A stretch of DNA of 64,000 nucleotides, taken from Aquamicrobium zhengzhouense. GTDB taxonomy: Bacteria > Pseudomonadota > Alphaproteobacteria > Rhizobiales > Rhizobiaceae. Made by a program: the position numbers and the translations under genes. The stretch lies in NCBI RefSeq assembly GCF_016124105.1, contig NZ_JADGMQ010000008.1:52290-116289 (forward strand), read 5' to 3'. The notes beneath the pieces are model-generated. The model saw nothing but the letters and a program-made list of their open reading frames with translations, was not told where the DNA came from and did not search any database. Shown here in pieces: positions 1 through 9,769 of this stretch. Within the stretch, counting starts at the first letter, position 1; each line of letters starts with the position of its first letter.

Positions 1-420
1 GATCGAGCGCGCCTGCAAGATGGGACGTCGTTACGTCGATCCACGATTCGCCCTTGCGGGGCTCGGGCGTGTTTTCGTAACTTGCGACTTTCCCACCCGA
101 GAACCGGATCGCGGTGACGCTGTTTTTCTTGCCGGATTGGTACTGGGACGAAAAATGCTTGGGCGAGGCTCCATTTCTACCGATTGACCCCTCGACCTTT
201 GCCGTCCCACTCGTTCTGGCAAAAAGGTTGGCGATTCCCGCGCTCGACATTTCTCCGTCGATTGCAAAGCTGTCGCCGTTGAAGCTGGAGACAAAAGTCG
301 CCTTGCCAACAGGCATTCCCAATAAGGTTATCGAATAGTCGGCGTGGAACTTTGAGCCAGTGCCGAGCCTGGCGCGGCTAGCAGAAACAGCGACAAAGCG
401 GCTTTTCCTAGCGCTTTCAT
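1..420 (-). pseudogene. DUF3108-family exported protein, 5' part, frameshifted, runs off left edge
   Basis: A signal peptide (MKALGKAALSLFLLAAPGSA, cleavage near ALAQ) starts at the ATG at 420 but its frame stops at about 328. A different frame gives a good DUF3108-like body (HADYSITLLGMPVGKATF..., later SGTAKVEG and KNSVTAIRF) that is open to base 1. The two frames join cleanly (AQ-KFHADYS) if one A is added to the A run read from 351-353 on the minus strand, so a one-base deletion there explains the break. No start codon exists for the body frame upstream. Position next to rpmB, divergently read, fits the usual rhizobial arrangement (recalled knowledge). Function of DUF3108 proteins is unclear; periplasmic location is inferred. 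Either a true pseudogene or a sequencing error. Confidence 0.75.
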
Positions 421-618
421 CAGAAACACTTGCTGGGGGAATTCGGCGATAGTATGAAGGTGCACGGCCTGTCCAAAGGCAGCTTGCGCTTGACCGGAGC
501 GCCATTTGCCACTATGGAACGGCAACTTTTTCCAGGAGGCCGCCTGAATTTACCCGCGTGCCGTGCGTAAACGCTACGGCAGTTGGTCTTGGTCGGCAAC
601 GAAACGAAGGTAAGTAAC

Positions 619-912
619 ATGTCCCGCGCTTGCGAACTCACCGGCAAGGCTGTGCTGACTGGCAACAATGTGAGCCACGCCAACAACAAGACCCGTCGCC
701 GTTTCCTGCCGAACCTGTGCGATGTCACTCTGCAGTCAGAGGCACTTGGCCAGAGCGTACGTCTTCGCGTCTCGGCTAACGCCCTGCGCTCGGTTGAGCA
801 CCGCGGTGGTCTCGACGCATTCCTCATCAAGGCTGACGCGAACGATCTGTCGCAGCGTGCTCGCCTTTTGAAGAAGCAGATCGGCAAGAAGATCGCTGAG
901 CAGGCTGCTTAA
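619..912 (+). CDS. rpmB: 50S ribosomal protein L28
   Basis: Encodes 97 residues beginning [10 protein letters not shown] and containing [14 protein letters not shown] and the [10 protein letters not shown] core, typical of alphaproteobacterial bL28, a structural protein of the large ribosomal subunit. The ATG at 619 is chosen over an upstream in-frame TTG at 583 because it gives the family N-terminus and is preceded by GAAGG at 606-610. The full family length is present. It is read away from the DUF3108 gene and followed by a strong hairpin at 943-964. Confidence 0.97.
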   Translation: MSRACELTGKAVLTGNNVSHANNKTRRRFLPNLCDVTLQSEALGQSVRLRVSANALRSVEHRGGLDAFLIKADANDLSQRARLLKKQIGKKIAEQAA

Positions 913-942
913 TCAGCCCAAAGCGACTTCCTGAAATCCTTG

Positions 943-964
943 CGGCGGGCCTTTGTGCCCGCCG
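943..964 (+). terminator. Terminator-like hairpin after rpmB
   Basis: Perfect 8-bp stem CGGCGGGC / GCCCGCCG with a CTTTGT loop, 30 bases after the rpmB stop. There is no T-tract, so it may be a weak terminator or an mRNA 3'-end stabiliser. It covers the GTG at 953 that would otherwise extend the next gene, which supports the later start at 992. Confidence 0.5.
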
Positions 965-991
965 ACTGGTTCCATCACCCAGGCTAAAAAA

Positions 992-1606
992 ATGTCACGC
1001 ACCCAGACAATCTGGCCGTTCATGGCCGCGATGGCAGCTGTTGTTGCTGCTTCAAATTTCCTCGTCCAGTTCCCCTTCGAACACCTAGGCCTTCAGGATA
1101 TCCTGACCTGGGGGGCGTTCACCTATCCGTTTGCATTCCTCGTCAATGATCTCACCAACCGCAGGTTCGGTCCGGGTTCGGCACGTCGGGTGGTTTATGC
1201 CGGATTTGCAATGGCGGTGGTCATCTCGGCATTCCTGGCGACACCGCGAATCGCGATCGCGTCCGCCAGTGCGTTTTTGACGTCCCAGTTGCTGGACGTT
1301 TATGTGTTTGACGGGCTGCGCCGTCGAAAGTGGTGGATCGCACCGCTTTCGGGAGCGGTTCTTGGCTCGTGCATCGACACCATCCTGTTTTTCTCGATTG
1401 CCTTTTCGGCAAGCTGGTCGGTTCTCGACACCGCATTCGGGCTTGAAGATGGCTCGCTCGCGTTCGGTGTGCCGTTTTTCGGTGGCGAGGTACCGCTTTG
1501 GGTGTCGTTGGCGGTTGGCGACTTTGTGGTGAAGATCGTGCTTTCGGTGCTGATGCTGATCCCCTACGGGGCACTGCTGAACGTCATTCGGCCAGTCCGC
1601 GTCTGA
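992..1606 (+). CDS. Queuosine precursor transporter, VUT/YhhQ family
   Basis: 204-residue hydrophobic protein with about six membrane segments. Family features are visible: the N-terminal SNFLVQFPF stretch, TYPFAFLVNDLTNRRFG, and SQLLDVYVFDGLRRRKWW followed by a GS-C-D-T segment. VUT_1/YhhQ proteins import queuosine precursors (preQ0/preQ1) across the inner membrane for tRNA modification (family knowledge). The ATG at 992 is preferred to the GTG at 953, which lies in the post-rpmB hairpin; the ribosome-binding site is weak. It converges on the next gene with one base between the stop codons. The exact substrate in this organism is inferred. Confidence 0.85.
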   Translation: MSRTQTIWPFMAAMAAVVAASNFLVQFPFEHLGLQDILTWGAFTYPFAFLVNDLTNRRFGPGSARRVVYAGFAMAVVISAFLATPRIAIASASAFLTSQLLDVYVFDGLRRRKWWIAPLSGAVLGSCIDTILFFSIAFSASWSVLDTAFGLEDGSLAFGVPFFGGEVPLWVSLAVGDFVVKIVLSVLMLIPYGALLNVIRPVRV

Positions 1607-1607
1607 A

Positions 1608-4109
1608 CTAGCGGAGCTCCAGCAGTCTCTCGAGATAATTGCGCTCAAGCTCCGGGCTGAGCGCGTTGCCCAGCCTGCGGCGTATTTCTTCCAGAATCTG
1701 GCGCGCGCGCTGGGCATCGATTACGTCGGGAACCTCGACGGAGTCGCCGAAATCCGGACCAGTCGTGGCACGCGGACGGCCCAGCGGATCTCGACCCGAA
1801 CTTTGCTGACGCCCGCCTTGCGCACCCTGGCCGTCCTGGCCTTCGCCCTGCATAGCCTGGAGCTGCTGCATCATGTCCTGTGCTCCGCGCCGCAGCGCCT
1901 CCAGCGCCTGTCCCTGCTCCGACACCGCGTCTTCCCCCTGGCCTTCACCAAGCGCTCCCTCGGCGCGCCCCATGGCGTCGCCTGCCTCGCCGAAGCCTTC
2001 GCCCGGCTGGAGGCCCATTCCTTCCAGTCCTTTCTGGAGCTGCTGCAGCTGTTGCTGCAACTCGCCTTGCTGCTGTTGAAGCTGGCGCATCGCCTCTTCA
2101 AACTCTTCGGGCGACATCTGCTGTTCGCTCTGCTGCTGCTGGTCCAGCCGGAACGTCTCGTTCATCGTTTCCTGCTGACGGCGCATCAGATTGCCAAGCT
2201 CGTTCATTTGCTGTTGCATCTGGCCCTGCTCGCCGCCGGGCTGTTGCTGGCGGCCAGCCTGCAAATTGTTCATCATGTCCTGGAGCTGCTGCAGCATATC
2301 CATGGCCTGATCGCGCGCGCCGGAGCGGGCGAGGTTTTCGATCTGGTCCATCATGCGCTCGAGATCGCCCGGGCGCATTTCCTGCGCATTGTCAGGCATC
2401 TGCATTGCCATGTTTGGATCTTGTGCAGCGCGCTCGGCATATTCACGCAGGAACTCGCGCATGGCTTCGCGGAGCTCCGCCATCAGTTGATCGAGTTCCT
2501 CGTCGCTGGCGCCATTCTCGATGGCCTGCTTGAGCGCTTCCTGCGCCTGCTTCAGACGCCGTTCAGCCGCGGAGAGCGCGCCATCTTCGATCGCAAGGGC
2601 CATGTTCCAGAGATAATCCGCCACGTCCCGTAGCGCGTCTTCGGTGTAGGCGAGCTTCAGACGCGATCTTGCCGACATTATGCCGAGGTATTGCGCAAGA
2701 TTTTCTATCGTATCTTCCGGTCGCAGGGTGATAGCGTCCATCAGAGCCAGCACGAATGGCTTGGCATTGGCATCAAGCGCCAAAAGGCGTCTTTGCTCGA
2801 CCAAGGCTTTGGCGAGCGGATTGGCAAAGGGGCGCTCGGGAAGAGTGATAGTCCTGCTTTCGCTCTTCGACTTTTGTCCGGCCCCATCTTCCGCCTCAAG
2901 AGTGAGCGTCACCGCTGTGCCCGCCCAAGGATGCTCGCTGAGGTCCTTGGATGTGCGCGCGGACTTCCTATCGCCATTTCGCCGCGGGAGCGCCAGCGGC
3001 ATGTCTGGGGCGCCGTAAAGAGGCACTGCCTCCGGGTCGGCCGGCGCGGTGGGGTTGATCAGTGCGCGTGCGGCGCTTGCACCATAATCGTCTTCGATTT
3101 CATAAGTCAGCTCGAGCGCACCGTTGACCGCGCGCCTTGGCTCATCGACAAATCGGATTGCGGGAGGTGCATCAGGAATAATCGCAAAGGCCCAGCTTTT
3201 CGACTCAACATCCGAACCGCTCAGAGTGAGCATGCCATCTCGGGTCAACGTGTCTGAGAACTGCTTTGAGGTGGAGTGGGCTGTTGCGGTTCCGTTTACC
3301 TGCTCCAGGCCATCGTCTTCCGCTATCGCGGTTTCGGAGCCCGTGTGCGAATCCAGCCAAATCAAGCTTTCGTCGCCGCTCGCCCCGGCAATGCGAACAG
3401 CAATCGTGCTGCCCGTCGGGACACGAAAGACAGGCACGTCCTTGTCCTGCTGTTGAACAGTCAGAAAAATGGGAGGCTTTCCGGTGTAGGTGGGCGGCGT
3501 GACCCATGCGTCCACCCGAACGGGCGTGAAGGACGATGCCGTGTGGCTGCGGAATGCGTCGGTTAGAGTTCCGCCCAGCGGACCGGATGAAAAGCCAAGG
3601 GCGATAAACAATAGAAGCGGTGCCACTGCTCGCAGTGCCCAGGGGTCGCGCTCTGGCACACCGGCGCGCGGCAGATCGCCCGACAATGCGTTGAGGCGAC
3701 TTGCCATCCTCTTCTGGTGCTGATGCCACAGGGCCTGAGCGAACGCATCCTGCGAAGCAGGTGAAAGCGTGTCTGTCTGCGTCAGGACGGGCGCGTGTTC
3801 CAGATGGTTTGACGCCTCGATCCGCCGGTCGATCTCGGCTGGGCTCGGTGATCGGAAGTGGCGAAGCGGAAACAGCGCGACGAATGCGGCGAGGGCAAAG
3901 GCAGTCAGAAGGCCGAACCGCAACCAGTCCGGCACGACGCGGAATACGCCAAACCAGGACAGGCTGACAAACAGACTGATGGTGACCAGAAGGGGCAGGA
4001 CAAGTGGCCAGCCTCGTTCAAGCAGCATGGCGGCTCGCACTGACCCGCGTGTGCGGGCCAGTTCGCGTGGCAAGAGATCACTGCGCGCCTTATGCTGCCG
4101 GTCGGCCAT
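1608..4109 (-). CDS. TIGR02302 / DUF4175 family membrane protein
   Basis: 833 residues. Three hydrophobic segments near the N-terminus (about residues 30-50, 62-80 and 155-175) are followed by a large probably periplasmic region and a Gln/Met-rich, likely coiled-coil stretch (about residues 550-790) full of QQQ and MxQ runs. The C-terminus has the conserved-looking VPDVIDAQRARQILEEIRRR motif seen in this alphaproteobacterial family. The gene lies downstream of lysA and the argH-linked lipoprotein in the same direction, a usual neighbourhood for TIGR02302 proteins. Molecular function is unknown; a cell-envelope role is inferred from topology only. Confidence 0.85.
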   Translation of the reverse strand: MADRQHKARSDLLPRELARTRGSVRAAMLLERGWPLVLPLLVTISLFVSLSWFGVFRVVPDWLRFGLLTAFALAAFVALFPLRHFRSPSPAEIDRRIEASNHLEHAPVLTQTDTLSPASQDAFAQALWHQHQKRMASRLNALSGDLPRAGVPERDPWALRAVAPLLLFIALGFSSGPLGGTLTDAFRSHTASSFTPVRVDAWVTPPTYTGKPPIFLTVQQQDKDVPVFRVPTGSTIAVRIAGASGDESLIWLDSHTGSETAIAEDDGLEQVNGTATAHSTSKQFSDTLTRDGMLTLSGSDVESKSWAFAIIPDAPPAIRFVDEPRRAVNGALELTYEIEDDYGASAARALINPTAPADPEAVPLYGAPDMPLALPRRNGDRKSARTSKDLSEHPWAGTAVTLTLEAEDGAGQKSKSESRTITLPERPFANPLAKALVEQRRLLALDANAKPFVLALMDAITLRPEDTIENLAQYLGIMSARSRLKLAYTEDALRDVADYLWNMALAIEDGALSAAERRLKQAQEALKQAIENGASDEELDQLMAELREAMREFLREYAERAAQDPNMAMQMPDNAQEMRPGDLERMMDQIENLARSGARDQAMDMLQQLQDMMNNLQAGRQQQPGGEQGQMQQQMNELGNLMRRQQETMNETFRLDQQQQSEQQMSPEEFEEAMRQLQQQQGELQQQLQQLQKGLEGMGLQPGEGFGEAGDAMGRAEGALGEGQGEDAVSEQGQALEALRRGAQDMMQQLQAMQGEGQDGQGAQGGRQQSSGRDPLGRPRATTGPDFGDSVEVPDVIDAQRARQILEEIRRRLGNALSPELERNYLERLLELR

Positions 4110-4202
4110 CCGCTCCCTTCAGGCGCGAAGTCGCGCCATCACCAACGTCGAGAATAACAGTAAACGCGGCGAAGGCGAGGCAGGCGCGAAAACGTGATGA
4201 GG

Positions 4203-5468
4203 TCAAACCCAGTCCGGAACCGAATCGAGAGCGATGAGGTCTTCATAGGTCTGGCGCGGGCGCACCACATGGTAACGATCACCATCGACAAGGACCTCAG
4301 GAACCAGAAGCCGGGAATTGTAGGTGCCAGCCTGTACCGCGCCGTAAGCGCCAGCTGAACGCACCGCGATCAGGTCACCGGGTGAGAGGCGCGGGAGGTT
4401 TCTGTCCTGGCCGAGGTAGTCGCCGGTTTCGCAGACGGGGCCAACCACGTCGACAGTCAGATGGGGATCACCGCTCGCGGCTTCTTTGACCGGGACGATG
4501 TCGTGAAATGCCTCGTAGAGCGTCGGACGAATGAGATCGTTCATCGCGCCATCGACGATCAGAAAGTTCTTGGCTTCGCCCTCCTTGAGGAAGATGACTT
4601 CCGAAACGAGAATGCCAGCGTTACCGACAATCAAGCGACCCGGCTCGAAGATCACGTCGACACCGAGAGGCTTCAGGTGCTTCTTGACGACGCGGGCATA
4701 GTCCTCCGGAACGGGGGGAGGGTTGTTGTCGGTGCGGTAAGGAATACCGAGGCCCCCACCGGCGTCCACATGGCGAATGTCGTGTCCGTCTGCCTTGAGG
4801 GTGCGCGTCAGTTCGGCAAGGAGCAGGAATGCATCGTCAAACGGTTGCATATCCGTGATCTGGCTGCCGATATGCATATCAATGCCAGCCACTCTCAGAC
4901 CCGGAAGCGATGCGGCCTTTGCGTAGGCTGCACGCGCATCCTTCCAGGCAATGCCGAATTTGTTTTCGGCCTTGCCGGTCGAGATTTTCGCGTGGGTCTT
5001 CGCGTCGACGTCCGGATTGATGCGCAGCGAGACGGGGGCCTGCCGACCCGCGGCAGTTGCACGTGCGGAAAGCGCTTCAAGTTCGGGGAGGGATTCGACG
5101 TTGAAGCAGTGGATGCCTTCTGCGATTGCGAAATCCATTTCGCGGGCGGTCTTGCCGACACCGGAAAAGACCACTTTGCTTGCCGGGATACCGGCTGCGA
5201 GTGCCCGCCGAAGTTCTCCCTCGGAAACCACGTCCGCGCCCGCGCCCAATTTTGCAAGCGTGCGGATCACGGCCTGATTGGAGTTCGCCTTCATCGCATA
5301 GCAGACAAGGGCGTTCATGTCGGAGAACGCTTGCGCAAACACGTTGTAATGGCGGGTCAGGGTGGCGGTGGAATAGACGTAGAACGGGGTGCCTACTGCC
5401 TCGGCGATAGCCGGCACGGCCACGTCCTCGGCGTGGAGCACGCCGTCGCGATAGTTGAAATGGTCCAC
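4203..5468 (-). CDS. lysA: Diaminopimelate decarboxylase
   Basis: 421 residues, full length. Catalyses the last step of lysine biosynthesis, meso-diaminopimelate to L-lysine plus CO2, with pyridoxal phosphate. The PLP lysine lies in CYAMKANSN (about residue 59); HIGSQI, the glycine-rich DAGGGLGIPY, EPGRLIVGNAG and the CETGDYLG substrate/active-site motif of the fold-III decarboxylases are all present. The start is a GTG at 5468 with an AGGA-like site upstream. It is 11 bases downstream of the small lipoprotein gene and probably shares a transcript with argH. Confidence 0.96.
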   Translation of the reverse strand: MDHFNYRDGVLHAEDVAVPAIAEAVGTPFYVYSTATLTRHYNVFAQAFSDMNALVCYAMKANSNQAVIRTLAKLGAGADVVSEGELRRALAAGIPASKVVFSGVGKTAREMDFAIAEGIHCFNVESLPELEALSARATAAGRQAPVSLRINPDVDAKTHAKISTGKAENKFGIAWKDARAAYAKAASLPGLRVAGIDMHIGSQITDMQPFDDAFLLLAELTRTLKADGHDIRHVDAGGGLGIPYRTDNNPPPVPEDYARVVKKHLKPLGVDVIFEPGRLIVGNAGILVSEVIFLKEGEAKNFLIVDGAMNDLIRPTLYEAFHDIVPVKEAASGDPHLTVDVVGPVCETGDYLGQDRNLPRLSPGDLIAVRSAGAYGAVQAGTYNSRLLVPEVLVDGDRYHVVRPRQTYEDLIALDSVPDWV

Positions 5469-5479
5469 TTTGGTGGTTC

Positions 5480-5692
5480 CTAAATCAGGCGGTCGAGAAT
5501 GAAGGGCTTGTCGTTGTCCGGACGAGAACGGGCAGGCGGCAGCGGCTCGTTGTTTTGCTCCGCTTCCTTTCGCGCCCGCTCGGATGCCTCGAATGGCGTT
5601 TCAAGCTCGCTGGGGCGACGGCCACAGGCCGTGACCGCTGCTGCTACGGCAGCAAGCAACAGTGTCGTCCTGATCAGATTTCCTGCACGCAT
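5480..5692 (-). CDS. Small lipoprotein (LptM/YifL-like)
   Basis: 70 residues: a signal peptide followed by a lipobox ending VTACG, so Cys23 would be lipidated, then a short polar tail (ERARKEAEQNNEPLPPARSRPDNDKPFILDRLI). Small lipoproteins between argH and lysA are common in Proteobacteria, and the enterobacterial counterpart LptM (YifL) assists maturation of the LPS transporter LptD. Sequence similarity here is limited to size, lipobox and position, so that role is inference. Confidence 0.8.
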   Translation of the reverse strand: MRAGNLIRTTLLLAAVAAAVTACGRRPSELETPFEASERARKEAEQNNEPLPPARSRPDNDKPFILDRLI

Positions 5693-5737
5693 GAGCCCGT
5701 CCGTCCGTCAATTAGTCAAAGGGTTCTACCGGTTTTT

Positions 5738-7147
5738 TTACCGCCTTGCACCCCGTTTCAGGCGAGAGCGCCAGTAGCGGATCTGGCGACGAACTTCCGC
5801 CGGTGCCGTGCCACCAAAGGACGCGCGGCTCTTTACCGAGGCATTGACCGAAAGCACGCCGAACACAGCGTCGGTAATCCGCTCGTCGATTGCCTTGAGG
5901 TCTTCGAGTGAAAGCTTCTCAAGTGACACCTTCTTTTGCTCTGCAAGAGCAACAGCACGCCCGGTGACGTGGTGCGCCTCGCGGAACGGCATTCCTGCTT
6001 CGCGGACCAACCAGTCTGCAAGGTCCGTCGCGGTGGAATAGCCCGAGCCTGCAGCCTTCTTCATGGCCTGCTCGTTGATGGTCATGTCGCTGACCATGCC
6101 CGTCATGGCTGCAACCATGAGGTCGAGCGTCTCCGCGGCATCGAAGACAGCTTCCTTGTCTTCCTGCATGTCCTTGGAATAGGCGAGTGGCAGGCCCTTC
6201 ATGACGGTCAGAAGGCCAATCAGATGGCCGTTGACGCGGCCGGTCTTGGCGCGGACGAGTTCTGCAGCGTCCGGGTTCTTCTTCTGCGGCATGATGGATG
6301 AGCCGGTCGAAAACTGGTCGGACAGACGGATGAAGCCGAATTGCGGGGTCGACCAGATGACGATCTCTTCAGCAAGTCGCGACAGATGCGTTGCGCAAAT
6401 TGCGGCGAGCGACATGAACTCCAATGCGAAATCGCGATCGGAAACACTGTCGATCGAGTTGCGGGACGGCTCTCGGAAGCCGAGCGCCTTCGCTGTCATG
6501 TGACGGTCGATTGGGAAACCGGTGCCGGCAAGCGCTGCGGCACCAAGCGGCGATTCATCCATGCGCTCGATCGCGTCGCGAACGCGCGACAGGTCACGGG
6601 CGAACATTTCGACATAGGCCATGCAGTGATGGCCAAAGGTCACAGGCTGGGCTGTCTGAAGGTGGGTAAATCCAGGCATCACCGTAGCGGCGTGCGCTTC
6701 GGCCTTTGCCAGAAAAGCTTCAATCAGCGCGACCAGCGCAGCATCAGTACGCTGCAGCTCTTCCTTGACCCACAGACGAAAATCGACTGCCACCTGATCA
6801 TTGCGCGAACGCGCGGTGTGAAGACGGCCGGCAGCCGGCCCGATCAACTCGGCAAGCCGTGCCTCGATGTTCATGTGAATGTCTTCGAGCTGCGCGGAAA
6901 ACTCGAACTTGCCGCTCTCTATCTCCGACAAAATCGTGTTCAGCCCGTGAGCGATCTGTTCTTGATCTTCACGGGAAATGATGCCGGTCTCTGCAAGCAT
7001 CTCTGAGTGGGCGATGGAGCCGCGAATGTCCTGGGCGTAAAGCTTCTTGTCGAACGAGATCGAGGCGTTGATGGCCTCCATGATCGCGGCTGGACCCGAG
7101 GCAAAACGTCCGCCCCACATCTGGTTGCTGGTCTTGTTCTCGTTCAT
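5738..7147 (-). CDS. argH: Argininosuccinate lyase
   Basis: 469 residues, normal length. Cleaves argininosuccinate to arginine and fumarate. Signature [12 protein letters not shown], the [16 protein letters not shown] segment and [16 protein letters not shown] are intact. The start is set at the ATG at 7147 ([19 protein letters not shown]), the family N-terminus; an in-frame extension to 7537 overlaps the divergent tlpA gene and is not homologous. It heads a probable argH-lipoprotein-lysA-TIGR02302 leftward transcript. Confidence 0.97.
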   Translation of the reverse strand: MNENKTSNQMWGGRFASGPAAIMEAINASISFDKKLYAQDIRGSIAHSEMLAETGIISREDQEQIAHGLNTILSEIESGKFEFSAQLEDIHMNIEARLAELIGPAAGRLHTARSRNDQVAVDFRLWVKEELQRTDAALVALIEAFLAKAEAHAATVMPGFTHLQTAQPVTFGHHCMAYVEMFARDLSRVRDAIERMDESPLGAAALAGTGFPIDRHMTAKALGFREPSRNSIDSVSDRDFALEFMSLAAICATHLSRLAEEIVIWSTPQFGFIRLSDQFSTGSSIMPQKKNPDAAELVRAKTGRVNGHLIGLLTVMKGLPLAYSKDMQEDKEAVFDAAETLDLMVAAMTGMVSDMTINEQAMKKAAGSGYSTATDLADWLVREAGMPFREAHHVTGRAVALAEQKKVSLEKLSLEDLKAIDERITDAVFGVLSVNASVKSRASFGGTAPAEVRRQIRYWRSRLKRGARR

Positions 7148-7186
7148 CGTGCTAACCGGACCCCGGAAACTGACTGGACTTATGGA

Positions 7187-7846
7187 ATGGCAAACGGAAA
7201 GTTTCATCTGCCGACGGGCCGCTTGATCGCGGTCGCCGTCGCGGCCGGCATGTTCGCAGGCGCCCTCGGCGTATACGTGATGGGTGGCAGCTCTGGCAAC
7301 AACACAGCGCAATTGAGTACCGCAGAAAGCTCTTGTGCGGCAAAGCAGCCGCGTGCGGATCGGGTAAACGAGGCCGCCACGGGCGAAGTCGCTGCCATGA
7401 TGGGCGCCAAACCGCCTCGCCCGCTCCACGACCTGAAATTCAATTCGCCTGATGGCGTGCCCATGAGTGTCGCGGATTTGTCCGGCAAATTGGTGCTTTT
7501 GAACCTGTGGGCGACATGGTGTGCACCCTGTCGCCATGAAATGCCCGCCTTGAACCAGCTTCAGGAGGAGCTCGGTAGCGAATCCTTCGAGGTGGTCGCG
7601 GTCAATGTCGATACGGGCGGGGATGAGAAGCCGAAAGCCTTCCTCCAGGAAACCGGTGTAGACGCGCTTGGCTATTACCGGGACGCCACGCTCGGGCTTT
7701 TTAACGATCTCAAGCGACAGGGCCTGGCTCTGGGACTGCCGGTGACACTGCTGATCGACGAGGAGGGCTGCATGCTTGCCTCAATGAACGGGCCAGCGGA
7801 GTGGGCCAGCCAGGACGCCAAGAACCTGATTGCAGCAGCACGATAA
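7187..7846 (+). CDS. tlpA: TlpA-family thiol:disulfide interchange protein
   Basis: 219 residues: an N-terminal membrane anchor (about residues 11-31), then a thioredoxin-like domain with the active site WATWCAPC and the downstream [13 protein letters not shown] loop containing the cis-proline. TlpA proteins are membrane-anchored periplasmic reductases that keep cysteines of cytochrome oxidase assembly proteins or cytochrome c apoproteins reduced. It is divergent from argH with about 40 bases between the start codons, a common rhizobial arrangement. The ATG at 7187 is chosen because it gives a short cytoplasmic tail before the anchor. Confidence 0.9.
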   Translation: MANGKFHLPTGRLIAVAVAAGMFAGALGVYVMGGSSGNNTAQLSTAESSCAAKQPRADRVNEAATGEVAAMMGAKPPRPLHDLKFNSPDGVPMSVADLSGKLVLLNLWATWCAPCRHEMPALNQLQEELGSESFEVVAVNVDTGGDEKPKAFLQETGVDALGYYRDATLGLFNDLKRQGLALGLPVTLLIDEEGCMLASMNGPAEWASQDAKNLIAAAR

Positions 7847-7957
7847 TCCAGATTCAGGCAGTTGAACGAAGCCCAACCGGGTCGTGGCGCCTAACCCGAT
7901 CTTTACGGATTAGCTGCGAGGGTCAGTTTGGGGGGCTGGCGCGAGGAGGTGCGAAAA

Positions 7958-8749
7958 TTGTTATCACGCTTTCGAGGCGTTTCGCCCCGAGCCTGGCGCC
8001 GGGTCGTGATGTGGACGATCCTTGGTCCACTCGTTTGTGTGGCAATTTGCCAGATCTTCATCTGGTTCACCTTCCCCCACCTCGCTCCTGAAGATTTTCG
8101 CAAAGTTGCCATAACGGCCACGATCTTGCCGACTGTCATCGCTGCGCCTCTATTCTTTATGCACTCGCTCAAACTGCGTGAACTCGCGATCGCAAATCAC
8201 AAGCTGAATGATCTCGCATCGCTCGACGGGCTGACCGGATGCCTGAACCGCCGGAGCTTCCAGTCGACCGTTGAGGACTGGCTTCGCAGGACATCGCAAG
8301 GGGCCTTCCTGATCATCGATGCCGACAACTTCAAGTCGATCAACGATACGTATGGGCATGAGAGGGGCGATGAGGCCCTGCGCGTGATCGCGGGTGCGGT
8401 CAGCGCCTCGATGCGGCAGGAGGATTTGTGCGGCCGTATCGGTGGTGAAGAGTTCGGGGTCTATCTGCCCAACGTGCAGATCCCTGTCGCGACCGAGGTG
8501 GCCGAGCGGTTGCGCGCGGCAGTATCGGATGCGCCATTTGCGCCGTACCACGACGACGACTATCGCAATCTTTCGGTTAGTGTCGGCTGCGCGGTTCACA
8601 GCCGGGCGACGAGCTATGCGGAGCTTTTCTCAGCCGCCGACGAGCAGCTTTACGTCGCCAAGGAGCTTGGTCGTGACCGTGTGCGGCTCGCTGTGATCGA
8701 CCCCGCTGTCGAGGCGCAACTGCAGGGTCGAAGGCGAGCGGCGAACTGA
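7958..8749 (+). CDS. Membrane-anchored GGDEF diguanylate cyclase
   Basis: About 263 residues: two membrane segments near the N-terminus (VVMWTILGPLVCVAICQIFIW and VAITATILPTVIAAPLFFM parts), a short linker, then a complete GGDEF domain with DADNFKSINDTYGHERGD and the catalytic GGEEF. It should make cyclic di-GMP from two GTP. No RxxD inhibitory site is obvious five residues before GGEEF. The TTG at 7958 is preferred because GAGGAGG sits eight bases upstream; an in-frame TTG at 7928 is an alternative. It has no sensory domain beyond the membrane part. Confidence 0.85.
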   Translation: MLSRFRGVSPRAWRRVVMWTILGPLVCVAICQIFIWFTFPHLAPEDFRKVAITATILPTVIAAPLFFMHSLKLRELAIANHKLNDLASLDGLTGCLNRRSFQSTVEDWLRRTSQGAFLIIDADNFKSINDTYGHERGDEALRVIAGAVSASMRQEDLCGRIGGEEFGVYLPNVQIPVATEVAERLRAAVSDAPFAPYHDDDYRNLSVSVGCAVHSRATSYAELFSAADEQLYVAKELGRDRVRLAVIDPAVEAQLQGRRRAAN

Positions 8750-8767
8750 TTGGTTCGCCTCTCAAAT

Positions 8768-9652
8768 TCACCGGGTGGGGACGGGATGTTCGCCGCGATA
8801 ATCGTAGAAGCCGCGGCCGGTCTTGCGGCCGAGCCAGCCAGCCTCGACGTATTTTACCAGCAGCGGGCAGGGGCGGTACTTTGAATCTGAAAGCCCTTCA
8901 TGCAAGACCTGCATGATCGACAGGCAGGTGTCCAGGCCGATGAAGTCCGCCAGCTGCAGCGGGCCCATCGGATGGTTCGCTCCAAGCTTCATGGCGGTGT
9001 CGATTGCTTCAACCGTGCCAACCCCTTCATAGAGGGTGTAGATCGCCTCATTGATCATCGGCAGCAGGATGCGGTTGACGATGAAGGCTGGGAAATCCTC
9101 GGCAACGGTGATCGTCTTGTCGAGCTTCGCCACATATTCCTTCGCCGTTTCGAAGGTGCTGTCCTCGGTGGCGATGCCGCGCACGAGCTCGACCAGTTTC
9201 ATGATCGGAACGGGGTTCATGAAATGAATGCCGATGAAGCGCTCAGGACGATCCGTCTGCGCTGCAAGGCGGGTGATCGAGATGGATGAGGTGTTGGTCG
9301 CGAGGATGGCTTCGGGGTTCAGTACCGGGCACAGCTGGGCGAAGATCTTGCGCTTGATCGTCTCGTCTTCAGTCGCCGCCTCAATGACGAGGTCGACGTC
9401 GGCAAGGTCGGACAATGCAGGTGCGCTGGAAATCTGGGCAAGCGCCTGCTGGCGAATAGTCTCCTCCATCTTCCCGGATGAGACCTGTCTTGCCATATTG
9501 CCGCTGATCGTCGCGATCCCGGCCTCGATGCGCTCGGGCGATATGTCGTAGAGCTTTACGTCATATCCGGCGAGCGCTGATACATGCGCGATACCGCCGC
9601 CCATCTGACCGGCGCCAATGATGCCTATCGATTTGATTTTGCCCGTCATCAT
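8768..9652 (-). CDS. 3-hydroxybutyryl-CoA dehydrogenase
   Basis: 294 residues from the ATG at 9652 (a second ATG follows at 9649). N-terminal NAD-binding Rossmann motif [15 protein letters not shown], the [24 protein letters not shown] stretch with its catalytic His, and the C-terminal [18 protein letters not shown] and [11 protein letters not shown] motifs are present. It interconverts (S)-3-hydroxybutyryl-CoA and acetoacetyl-CoA in fatty acid or polyhydroxybutyrate metabolism. It lies downstream of etfB-etfA in the same direction, 117 bases after etfA with a hairpin between, so it is only partly coupled. Confidence 0.94.
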   Translation of the reverse strand: MMTGKIKSIGIIGAGQMGGGIAHVSALAGYDVKLYDISPERIEAGIATISGNMARQVSSGKMEETIRQQALAQISSAPALSDLADVDLVIEAATEDETIKRKIFAQLCPVLNPEAILATNTSSISITRLAAQTDRPERFIGIHFMNPVPIMKLVELVRGIATEDSTFETAKEYVAKLDKTITVAEDFPAFIVNRILLPMINEAIYTLYEGVGTVEAIDTAMKLGANHPMGPLQLADFIGLDTCLSIMQVLHEGLSDSKYRPCPLLVKYVEAGWLGRKTGRGFYDYRGEHPVPTR

Positions 9653-9697
9653 ATCATCCCGTCCGAACCCGCAGGCCTGCCTCGTCGCCATATGAAA

Positions 9698-9730
9698 GAG
9701 GGCGAGGCGACCTTTGTCTACCCCGCCCTC
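9698..9730 (-). terminator. Hairpin between etfA and the dehydrogenase gene
   Basis: Inverted repeat GAGGGCG / CGCCCTC (7 bp) with a 19-base loop, followed on the minus strand by TTTC. It could be a partial terminator or attenuator reducing read-through from etfA. Confidence 0.4.
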
Positions 9731-9769
9731 GATTTCCTTAGCACGTGTCGCTGCAAGCGACTACGTTGG

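Noticed and set aside
1803..2633. 276-residue leucine/histidine-rich reading frame on the plus strand
   Set aside because: Antisense shadow of the Gln/Met-rich part of the TIGR02302 gene; no ribosome site and composition explained by the reverse of CAG/ATG-rich codons.
4461..5483. 340-residue plus-strand frame
   Set aside because: Antisense to lysA, which has all catalytic motifs.
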